Below, piece by piece: positions 55,386-64,000 of a stretch of DNA of 64,000 nucleotides (within the stretch, counting starts at the first letter, position 1; the number at the start of each line of letters is the position of its first letter). Under the pieces are notes generated by a model. It was not told where the DNA came from, did not search any database, and saw only the letters and a program-made list of their open reading frames with translations. This DNA is from Albugo candida. Taxonomy: Eukaryota > Oomycota > Peronosporomycetes > Albuginales. The stretch lies in assembly GCA_040437565.1 (NCBI GenBank), contig JBDOQK010000026.1, positions 124,001 to 188,000 on the forward strand, in the 5' to 3' direction. A program made the translations under genes and the position numbers.

Positions 55386-55980
55386 TGCTGTAGAGATGAT
55401 TCTCGATGTCGCGATGTGACAGCAGCACACCCTGTACGCAAGTGCTTGCTGGCTTGGGTACGCTAATATATCAATTTACGTGCACCTTTTACTTTAGAAA
55501 CATGCGTGTAATGAGCGCGTACAAAATATCGTGTGGTTGTGCATCGCTGCGTTGCTCTCGAGCTTACGTTTGTGTGTCAAGGGTTTCCAAGTTTCTGTAC
55601 CCTACCGTCGATGCATCGTGATAAAAGTGGTCTCGAAATTGTACTCTTGCATTTTCATACATTTGCGCAAATATCATCCTAGTTCAGTATAGCTACCGCA
55701 TTTAGATAATTATGGGCCTTAAATAGAGACGATTCGATTTTGGAAACTAATATTTGCGATAAATAGAAACCACAGAAAGGCTACACAGACATGGACACCT
55801 TTTTTCCACAAACGCAAGCACAAGACCTACATAGCGATGCACAACCATAAATTATTCTGCCGTACGCATTACAGGCATATATTTCTAACAAAAGGTCCAC
55901 ACATACGGATGAATTAGCCACACTTCAACGAAGCAACATTGCACTGAAGAGAAGCATTGTGTGCTAATGAGCAACTTATT
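55386..55980. promoter_or_regulatory. Upstream region of lipase D
   Basis: Non-coding DNA between lipase D and the ATG101 3' end, conserved with 51248-52265. It must contain the lipase promoter and the ATG101 terminator. No specific element is called. Confidence 0.4.
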
Positions 55981-56740
55981 TCACTTGGGGAAAGTGGTCG
56001 TAGGAGTATGCGTACTACCATAATGAGTTATCTGAGAAGCACGTCGCAATTGGTGAGACGACATGAATACTCATAGATTAGAACTGACCTCAAAGTCATA
56101 CATCGTTACAGGGATCTGCTCAATTTTCTGTACAAGGGTGATAATTTGTAATAAGCAATTTTGCACTTGCGATCCCGTCTGGTTATAACTGGTGTTCAGA
56201 TCCTTCGCATGATCTACATACATCTGTGTGAACTTGCAATCCAATAATCGCGAGTTACTTACCGAGCGAATCGACCGAACATGTGTATTGCTCAACACGC
56301 ATGGGCAAGATCCACTCTTCGAAAATTAACTTTTCTTCGTTGGACATGAGCCCAAACAGTGCTTTCTTCACTTTCCGCTCCAAAAAAGTCACCTTTATGT
56401 ACCCAAAACAAGCTTTCTGAATCACACCAGTCCTTGAGGTTGCTACTATTGGTGCGGTTGCAAGTGCAAGCTGAACCCTTTTTTCAAATGATCGAACAGC
56501 AAATTCCACTTTACGAGTAACGTCACCCACGCCACAGAGCGCATACGTGATGGAAGGCAATGAAGAACAAGTGCATTCGCTCGGTCGAACAGGTCCAGGC
56601 GCTCTTGTGAACAAAATTGTATGCAACAAAGCGCTTGCAACGTCATTTATCAGATCCTGACAGAGGTGAACTTCTTCTAGTGTATGTTTTTGCCAGCATT
56701 CAGATGCAGCACGACTTGGTATCGAAGACTGTAAGCTCAT
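55981..56740 (-). CDS. ATG101: Autophagy-related protein 101
   Basis: Exons 56263-56740, 56089-56213 and 55981-56031, with introns of 49 and 57 bases, give 217 residues. Human ATG101 has 218. ATG101 is a HORMA-fold partner of ATG13 in the ATG1/ULK complex that starts autophagosome formation. Diagnostic segments are ASALLHTILFTRAPGPVRP near the N-terminus, CFGYIKVTFLERKVKKALFG, NEEKLIFEEWILPMRVE and QNCLLQIITLVQKIEQIP. The third exon (ITHYGSTHTP...) is the least certain; without it the protein ends at 56071 a few residues after DFE. The ATG at 56740 lies 26 bases from the divergent retinoblastoma-related start. A second copy of its 3' end lies at 52266-52480. Confidence 0.82.
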
Positions 56741-56766
56741 AAAGAAAGTCTAGCTGAACTGAATTT
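56741..56766. promoter_or_regulatory. Very short head-to-head intergenic space, ATG101 and RB
   Basis: Only 26 bases separate the outermost ATGs. If the retinoblastoma protein starts at its next ATG (56800), the space is 59 bases. Either way the transcripts must begin inside each other's 5' regions or share a minimal promoter. Confidence 0.45.
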
Positions 56767-59700
56767 ATGTGTGTCATCCACACAATATTGCATGAGAAAA
56801 TGTCGGACGAGGCGATGATCGACTCGAAGCGCTTATGGCGAATTCTACAGCGTAGACCGACTTTATTTGAGAATTCAGAGACCAATGACCAGAGATCTGA
56901 TACAATAACATTAAAAGTATGGGCTTGGGTGGAAAATGACTCCTCTCTTATTTCTGCCGCACAGGAATTGTATGATCAAATTATGGTACGACCACCTCAC
57001 ATCTGGACAGCAACGACAAGTTCGAATGTACCAGCGCTTGCAACAACAAATTTAACGGAACCGGGCGTGACCTGGGGGATTGTCTCTGTGGTTGCTGCGC
57101 GTCTGGCTGATGAAGGGAAACACCACGTTGAAGGCTGTCAGAACCTTTTACCGTGGCATCTGCATGAAGTTCTGATCGATGCAAATTTAAGTCTCAGCAC
57201 ATTTCTGCAATACTTTTGTAGCTTATTCGACAGATTCGTGCTAGATCCTTGTTTGCGAGAGACTGTGACAAATATGAGGGAGCAGTTTATATTAGTGACA
57301 CTACTTTATGGCAAGTATGAATTCTTCTGGTCTCTGATGACAGAAAATGGTCCATCTAAGGGTGACAAAGATCAGGGAAGACAAGACCTTCTATTCAACG
57401 CTGGATGGCTAATATTCCTAATTGCCAAACGTAAGGCGAGTGTAGAGTATACTGGATTGGGACAGCTTTATCTGTTGCTAGTTGCTAGCGTCCATCTGGT
57501 GATTACAAAACTTTGCAATCCTTCAGTGGAAGCAGAAGTGGTAGCCGCGTTAAGCTCGTTGGGAACATGTTCAGCCGAACGTGATAAGATGTCAGCTCAC
57601 ACAACCAAAGGCTCCTCAAAGAGCCAAAACTCCCGTGTTGATAACGAGCTTGCCGGAGCACAAACAGGGAAAGACGTTATGGCATGCTTGTGTGCCTCAC
57701 CAAAAGTGGACGTTCAGTCCGTTGAGCGAGCATCTCAGCAGTTGGAATTTATTGTTTTGGAGCTTAAATCGCAAGATTTTTTAAGCCCTCCCAAGTCAGA
57801 ACTGGACGCGTTGAATCCTATACTAGCGGTGTTCGACAATCAAGTATTAGCAGAAAACGTGTCCAGCTTGTCCGACCTCTATAAGAAAACGTACTTGAGC
57901 AAAGCAAGTGCATTGGACGAGCGATTTTACCTTGATGCACTCGCACGTGCTGTTATCTTGCCGAGAAGATCCTCTTCAAAAGCAGAAACAATTACTGAGG
58001 GTGCCGTCACGCGAAACGTCAAAATGGTAGATTGTCAGTGGGAGTCTCCTCGACAGGTGCGAGGTCCGGCCCGATCAGGTCGACCACCAACGTCACCGAT
58101 GCCTTCGGTAGCCTCACAGGGGCATGGATGGTTTTCTCCTCCTCCAGTTTCCAACCGAACAGGTAGTTCTACGGCTGGAGCTAGGTCTGATACGATATTT
58201 TCGTCGCCGCTACACCCAGCTCAGACACCAATAACGGCGGCTGTGGAGATAAACAACTGGATTCGTACGAGCTTGTCAAATTCGTACCATACAGGCAATC
58301 CAGCTTTCGAACGTTTACATTACTACTTTGGAGCTTCTTCTACGGATACTAATACTTCAAGCGGTCCAAGTGCTCACATTGCAGAAATACTGGAGGCTTT
58401 GATTGGAAAGCTTTTCGATGCAAGGAAAAGTCAATGGACAAGCTCCCGACGAAGGTCGATCGATCTCACTCGATCTTTAGAAAGACTATCTCCTTCCAGA
58501 AAACAACGCAGATTGAATACAGGCGATTCTTCCAGCATCGTTTCAGAAGACTCATCGCAATCCTATACTGATCAGAATTATTGTGAAGTGGATGGAAGCT
58601 TGCTCAAAACAAAAGAGTATGCGAAAACGCTATTCTATCACGTGCTTCAGTCCATGCTTATTTCGGAAGAAGCTCGACTTGGGACATGTGATTTTACTTG
58701 GCTGCTGCGTAATCACGTATTTCTCTCCGCAGTGTTTGCCTGCAGTCTCGAAGTCATCTTAAAAGCACATAGCTTGATCACATTATCTTTTCCATTTCTG
58801 CTGGAACATTTGGAAGTCAATGTTTTCGATTTCGGATTGTTACTCGAAATTTTTGTGAAACATGTTCCCAAGCGACTACCGTGTGCGTTAAAACGTCATT
58901 TGCGAGACATTGAGCAGATGATCATGGCCTCTTTGGCTTGGGAGTCGAGGTCGGGGTTATACGCAGCCTTGGCATCTGTAAGCCACAACATCGAAGAAAC
59001 TCAAGCAAATTGCGATCGTGGTCAATCAGTACATATGACTGATGCCTCTTGTCTATCTTCCGCATTGGTTATGCCCATTGCTTCTGCAGAAGATATCGAA
59101 GGAAAGCGTTCCGGTGCTACGTCTCGACATGTCACCGTAACATCCCACGGATTACATGTTTTTTTCCGCAAAGTGTTTGCACTGGCAGCTTCTCGGATAT
59201 ATCGGCTTGGTACGATGCTGGGATTGGATCCAAAGATATTGAATCAAGTTTGGACGGCTGTGAAAGAGTGCTTGACCTACCATCACGAGCTGGTGAAAGA
59301 TCGCCATGTGGACCATATCATTTTGTGCAGTTTGTATGGAGTTTGCAAAGTCAATCTGATCAAGCCTGAAGTAACTTTTCGACGTGTCATTGACGTGTAC
59401 AAAAAACTTCAAACTCCTCATTGGGCTATTCATCGACCGGGTACCATTGGAAGTACCGCAAGCGACATGATCCGTCACATACGACTTGTGGACGCATCGG
59501 CCTTTAGTAACTCGTCCGCAGCACCTCGAGAGTCTGTACCACGAGGCGACATCATCAAATTTTACAATAAATGCTTTATAACAACGATGAAGGTATTCCT
59601 GTTGCAATTCCAACTGCAGGACAAGNNNNNNNNNNNNNNNNNNNNNNNNNNNNNNNNNNNNNNNNNNNNNNNNNNNNNNNNNNNNNNNNNNNNNNNNNNN

Positions 59701-60781
59701 NNNNNNNNNNNNNNNNNNNNNNNNNATCCGTCACATACGACTTGTGGACGCATCGGCCTTTAGTAACTCGTCCGCAGCACCTCGAGAGTCTGTACCACGA
59801 GGCGACATCATCAAATTTTACAATAAATGCTTTATAACAACGATGAAGGTATTCCTGTTGCAATTCCAACTGCAGGACAAGCAGGACAAGATGGCGGATG
59901 CGGTCATAAAGGATCATTCGGTATCACTGATCCGAACAGCTGACAAAGATGGATCGCGCGATTCAGCGTCCACATGCGATGCAGACGTGGTTGCGGACGC
60001 TGCAGCAACAGCGGTACAAATGGTCATGCTTGGAAAAGTCACCACTACAGATTCTACAGATAGGCGAAAGCTTACAACTCCAGGATCACCAGAGCAAAAC
60101 CACGCATTTAAGACGGCGAATATCGAAGCTCTACCAGTCTCAGTCCAGCATTCGTCACCTCAGCGCGTACCGGCCNNNNNNNNNNNNNNNNNNNNNNNNN
60201 NNNNNNNNNNNNNNNNNNNNNNNNNNNNNNNNNNNNNNNNNNNNNNNNNNNNNNNNNNNNNNNNNNNNNNNNNNNATGGATCGCGCGATTCAGCGTCCAC
60301 ATGCGATGCAGACGTGGTTGCGGACGCTGCAGCAACAGCGGTACAAATGGTCATGCTTGGAAAAGTCACCACTACAGATTCTACAGATAGGCGAAAGCTT
60401 ACAACTCCAGGATCACCAGAGCAAAACCACGCATTTAAGACGGCGAATATCGAAGCTCTACCAGTCTCAGTCCAGCATTCGTCACCTCAGCGCGTACCGG
60501 CCTCCAACGTATACATGTCGCCTTTGCAGCAAAGCAGACTACATCATCATCGAAATCGTATGACTCCCCGATCACACGCTCTATACGCGTTTGGTGAGAG
60601 CCCGTCTAGGGTACGTTTCCCGTGATCATCAGCACCTGTTTTGCTTGATTCTCTATGGGTGTGATTTTGATTCAAACTCCCTGTTTTATTCTATTTGTAG
60701 GATTTGGCACTTATCAACCGCGCTGTCAATCCAGTAGTTCAGACTGGTTCCAAAAAAGTTTCGACCATCAGAGAGATCTAA
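56767..60781 (+). CDS. RB: Retinoblastoma-related protein
   Basis: Collapsing the false gaps and one 90-base intron (60611-60700) gives about 1113 residues. The N-terminal domain is marked by FLQYFCSLFDRFVLDPCLRE and LLFNAGWLIFLIAKRK. Pocket A starts near residue 488 (TPITAAVEINNWIRTSLSN), and pocket B near residue 795 (HVFFRKVFALAASRIYRL, then CLTYHHELVKDRHVDHIILC and DIIKFYNKCFITTMKVFLLQ). Family members bind E2F/DP to restrain S-phase entry. The C-terminus carries the conserved SPL...TPRSHALYAFGESPSR block, and the intron places DLALINRAV in the last exon. Several SP/TP sites in the linker (GRPPTSPMPS) suggest CDK control, by analogy. MSDEAM at 56800 is an alternative start. Confidence 0.9.
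59626..59725. other. Assembly gap with overlapping ends
   Basis: One hundred Ns with a 156-base overlap (59470-59625 and 59726-59881) inside the RB gene. Confidence 0.92.
60176..60275. other. Assembly gap with overlapping ends
   Basis: One hundred Ns with a 227-base overlap (59949-60175 and 60276-60502) inside the RB gene. Confidence 0.92.
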
Positions 60782-61465
60782 ATGGCCGTTAAACGGGAAA
60801 TGTACTGTCCAACTCACTCTATACGTTTCCGAATTTTCGGAACCTGAAACCGCTACCTACGCCTAGGTGAAACTGATGATCAAGTTGTCCAATCAACATA
60901 TAGCTGAGGTACACGAGTGTGGAATGTCGTGAGTAGGGCAATTTGGCTTGTTCTTTTGTAAAGATGAGCTTATGGCTATCCTCATGTCACTTTCATATTC
61001 AGGATACTAGCATTTAGATTCGAAAGCTTTGTATATCAAACCAAGTAATTACTGTCGCTGATGTGAATCTGAGTAATCCACGTATAAGCTGGACCAAAGA
61101 AAGGGCTATCATTGATTCGAAAGTAACTCGATTACAGGGATACGCTTATTCTTTGTAGCATATCAATTGAAGCGTTTTTCATCACTGAAATTTGCCCCAG
61201 CTCCAAATAACACTAAGTCACTTGCCTAAACGCCACCTAGTCAACAAACTATCACTCAGCTCGGCAACCGGAACTTATTGTACAAACGAATCTATTATTT
61301 TCGCAAGTTGTACTTTTACTGCCTAACGTCAAGTTGTATCCACTCTGTAATCCTCTTAAATTGTAATCGCATCGGCCCTGATTGCGTACAGGACTCTTAA
61401 CCGATCGCATACGTTCGCAAGTTTACTATAAATATTCTAATCAATATTTGGAGCGTGATATCACT
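60782..61465. other. Intergenic between RB and PH-AGC kinase genes
   Basis: No gene seen. It presumably holds the promoter of the downstream kinase. Confidence 0.4.
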
Positions 61466-64000
61466 ATGGCGCATATCATGGATGCAAGAATGATGATGAA
61501 TGTGCGTTCCGTTCATTCATCGAGTTTCAATTCGACTGAAGAATCGGACAATTCTCCGAAACTAATCAATGAATTTGACCAATCACGACCGAATGAAAAG
61601 GAGCTGAAGAAGCGTCCATCGTCTAAGACCTTAGTACAGACAGAAGAATTCAATACTGAAGCTTCAAACGCGTCCAAGTCCGACGAACCACACAAAGGCC
61701 GTAGTAGGTCGCGACGTTCAGGTCATGAACGAGTGCCTTTAAAGGAGACGAAGGCCAACTTGTCAACACCTAATCTGATTGATTTGAAGGCAATGTCCGC
61801 TGAAGTGATTGAATGGGAGGGGTATCTTTATCGGCAACGCAAATTGGTAAAAAGCTGGACGCCGCGTTATGTAACCCTGAAGAATAGAACTGTTGCATTC
61901 TACAAGTCCAAAGCACATGCAATTGCTAAAAGCCCAGTCCGAGGAAAATGGGACATTCGAGAGGTTTCAAGCTCGGTTCCGTCGACTGGATTTGGTGGAC
62001 TGAAATTGCAGCCTGAAACCAATGGATTCACTTTACTTGCCACAGACGACACAACATTACATCTGATTGCATCTTCGTCTTTGGAAAAGTCGATGTGGGT
62101 TCATCATATCAAGCTCGCATTGTCTCGGGTACATCTTAACCGAAAAATAGCGAGAAGTAGAAGAGGTGGTCACACGATTCGACGAACTCAATCAGGTGAT
62201 GATCGAGATAATTCGTCTCTTTTGGACACGACGCTTGACACAGTTGATACTGGCACTCCGAAGAGCTCCAAAAGTGGTGCTAGCGATGACAGAGACCCAT
62301 TTTGCACAACTCTGTCAAATCGATACTTGATCAAGATGATCAACTTACTAAGTGTGACCTGTACCGATGAAATTTCTGAACATTTACCTTCAGCCTTTCG
62401 GCAGCTCAGTAAGGACGTCGAGCTCTTATTTGATATCGAAACCACGGAGGTGAAGCATCCATCATGTATTTTCAAGGGTGTTTATCACGGAAGAGAAGGA
62501 TTTGCACATTTTGTCTGGTTATATCAGAGCAAATACGTACTCGCAAAGGACATGCTTGCCAAGCCGTCACACAAAACCGAAAAAAATGGCGAGTTTCACA
62601 GTTATGTGCTTCCGGATCAGCGGCTGATGAATAACACCTCCGGATCTAAGACCAACGGAAACATAATCCTTCAACTTACATTCACACCGGCCCGTCGGAT
62701 CAATCGAGTCGTGTTCTCGTTCCGGCGAATGCATACGAGCCCTTGTCGACGTCGCCCGAGCGTGAAGAGTATCTCAGTATTTCCGTTGGTACTGGCCGAA
62801 CACCCGCCTTGTTTTCATCAAGCCTACTTGTCCAAGCGATCGTTGGCATTGACATTCTCGGACTTTGATGTAGTGGGAGTTCTAGGGCAAGGAGGGTTCG
62901 GAACTGTCATTCTGGTTCGATTACATCACAGTCCAGAGGAACTATTTGCAATCAAAATCATTGATAAGCACTTGGGGGCTGAGACCGCATTGAAGGAACG
63001 TCGCATATTGAACGGAGTTCATCATCCGTTTTTAGTCTGCCTTCGATTCGCCTTTCAGACGCAAACAAAATTGTACTTGGGAATGGATTACTACAAAGGT
63101 GGAAACTTGTACCTGCATATGCACAGTTCTCACACAGGAGACCCTAATTTGATCACAGGTGGTGGATCACGTTTCTCAGTGGAACGAGCGAGATTTTATG
63201 CTGCTGAAGTTGCTATCGCGCTATCTTATTTGCATTCTTGTGGTATTATTTATCGCGATTTGAAGCCCGATAACGTTATGCTGGACAAAACCGGTCATAT
63301 CCGATTGATCGATTTTGGACTATCAAAGCAATTGCAGTATGAGAACAATCATTACGCACCGACAGGAACACTAGCGGGATCTCCAGCCTACATTGCACCA
63401 GAACAGCTTCTCACGCAAAAACCACGCTACGGAATGGAAGCAGATTGGTGGAGCTACGGAATTCTACTGTACGAAATGTTGACTGGCTCCACACCGTTTG
63501 CAGACAACAACATATCAACCATGTATCGCAAGATTCAATCAGCTCAAATCGTGTATGACTGTCATCCAAAAATGGACCCACTCGCTGTAGATCTGCTTCA
63601 GAATTTGCTTGTACGGGACCCAACAAAGCGGATAAAGATTGCAGAAATTAAAGCGCACCCTTTTTTCAGTCCAATAGATTGGGAACGGCTAGAGATGAAA
63701 GATGTTGATGCTCCTTTCGTCCCTTCAGCTAAACAGCTAATGGATAATGTGCATGCTCATTTCCGCAATATGAATGTGGTAGGAACTCTAGGGGACCGAA
63801 ATCAGCATGCTGGTCGCTCTAAACCAAATAACGCTGGATTATTTCCCAAGAAACCAAGCGGTGCAAATGATTTTTGTCATTTTGATGAATTCAGCTTCAG
63901 CTATGACACAGAACGTGATTCCGCTATCAGTGTCAATATGGCCGACAACGGATGGCTAATGAATCAGCTCCGCCATGGAGCAGAATTACGCGGGATACTT
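61466..64000 (+). CDS. PH-domain AGC protein kinase, 3' end outside the window
   Basis: One open frame from the ATG at 61466 runs to the window edge (at least 845 residues) with no intron. After a Ser/Lys-rich leader, a PH domain begins near residue 120 (WEGYLYRQRKLVKSWTPRYV...WVHHIKLAL). A middle segment, residues about 285-390 (YLIKMINLLSVTCTDEIS, then GVYHGREGFAHFVW), looks like an NTF2/SnoaL-type fold, but this is weak. The kinase starts near 467: GQGGFGTVILVR (P-loop), FAIKIIDK (Lys), YRDLKPDNVML, IDFGLS, TLAGSPAYIAPE (T-loop) and WWSYGILLYEMLTG, with a C-tail hydrophobic motif FDEFSFSYD. PH plus AGC kinase recalls Akt, so phosphoinositide recruitment is likely; substrates are unknown. 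Confidence 0.88.
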   Translation, partial: MAHIMDARMMMNVRSVHSSSFNSTEESDNSPKLINEFDQSRPNEKELKKRPSSKTLVQTEEFNTEASNASKSDEPHKGRSRSRRSGHERVPLKETKANLSTPNLIDLKAMSAEVIEWEGYLYRQRKLVKSWTPRYVTLKNRTVAFYKSKAHAIAKSPVRGKWDIREVSSSVPSTGFGGLKLQPETNGFTLLATDDTTLHLIASSSLEKSMWVHHIKLALSRVHLNRKIARSRRGGHTIRRTQSGDDRDNSSLLDTTLDTVDTGTPKSSKSGASDDRDPFCTTLSNRYLIKMINLLSVTCTDEISEHLPSAFRQLSKDVELLFDIETTEVKHPSCIFKGVYHGREGFAHFVWLYQSKYVLAKDMLAKPSHKTEKNGEFHSYVLPDQRLMNNTSGSKTNGNIILQLTFTPARRINRVVFSFRRMHTSPCRRRPSVKSISVFPLVLAEHPPCFHQAYLSKRSLALTFSDFDVVGVLGQGGFGTVILVRLHHSPEELFAIKIIDKHLGAETALKERRILNGVHHPFLVCLRFAFQTQTKLYLGMDYYKGGNLYLHMHSSHTGDPNLITGGGSRFSVERARFYAAEVAIALSYLHSCGIIYRDLKPDNVMLDKTGHIRLIDFGLSKQLQYENNHYAPTGTLAGSPAYIAPEQLLTQKPRYGMEADWWSYGILLYEMLTGSTPFADNNISTMYRKIQSAQIVYDCHPKMDPLAVDLLQNLLVRDPTKRIKIAEIKAHPFFSPIDWERLEMKDVDAPFVPSAKQLMDNVHAHFRNMNVVGTLGDRNQHAGRSKPNNAGLFPKKPSGANDFCHFDEFSFSYDTERDSAISVNMADNGWLMNQLRHGAELRGIL

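Larger units (their letters stand above)
52481..56213 (-). repeat. Tandem duplication, unit 2
   Basis: Same order as 48732-52480: class 3 lipase (truncated at its 3' end), I.5 lipase D, upstream DNA and ATG101 exon 2. Unit 2 keeps the complete ATG101 gene on its right side, while unit 1 keeps the complete class 3 lipase 3' end on its left side. This is the pattern expected from a single head-to-tail duplication. Confidence 0.7.

Overview
This window looks like a gene-dense piece of an oomycete (stramenopile) nuclear genome. The signs are very short GT-AG introns (about 50 to 90 bases, one apparently 29), small intergenic spaces, a bZIP gene whose spliced product ends in a PAS domain, Cys/His-Gly-Gly repeat (WRKY19-like) zinc-finger genes, AGC kinases with unusual N-termini, a retinoblastoma-family gene and a mitochondrial-type tRNA pair. 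An Albugo-like species is a reasonable guess, but nothing here proves the genus. Nineteen 100-N gaps interrupt the scaffold. At most of them the sequence before the gap is repeated straight after it, so many apparent internal duplications are unmerged contig ends. CDS spans are given on the printed coordinates, and protein lengths are given after collapsing those overlaps.

Layout. 0.9-8.4 kb: two near-identical WRKY19-like zinc-finger genes in inverted orientation flank a mitochondrial carnitine palmitoyltransferase 2 gene. 8.6-31 kb: a dense run of housekeeping genes, namely RRP7, a single-pass membrane protein, a RABL3 GTPase, bZIP-PAS, an Arb2-domain/AGC-kinase fusion, an MTD1-type methylene-THF dehydrogenase, F-actin capping protein alpha, mitochondrial Lon, a THEM6-type hotdog protein, an AN1 zinc-finger protein and a membrane-anchored Sec14-domain protein. 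Most of these were resolved exon by exon, with in-frame totals.

29-56 kb is an accessory region. It holds four secreted lipases of the bacterial family I.5 type (one with its centre in a gap) and two class 3 lipase copies (one a pseudogene). It also holds a broken Ty1/copia element, a 761-bp TAA-flanked MITE, a decayed Mutator-like transposon with long terminal inverted repeats and a fragment of mitochondrial-type DNA. Inside it sit an armadillo-like protein gene and a YVH1/DUSP12 phosphatase gene. The second half of the lipase region is a tandem duplication (about 48.7-52.5 kb and 52.5-56.2 kb). Its junction joins the 3' part of a class 3 lipase to the 3' end of the autophagy gene ATG101.

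56-64 kb: ATG101 and a retinoblastoma-related gene lie head to head with 26 bases between start codons, followed by the start of a PH-domain AGC kinase that runs off the window.

The core genes serve mitochondrial fat oxidation and proteostasis, one-carbon metabolism, ribosome biogenesis, actin capping, autophagy and cell-cycle control. The lipase island points to a secreted lipid-degrading arsenal. The most notable observations are the Arb2-kinase fusion, the bacterial-type lipase expansion and the lipase/ATG101 tandem-duplication junction.
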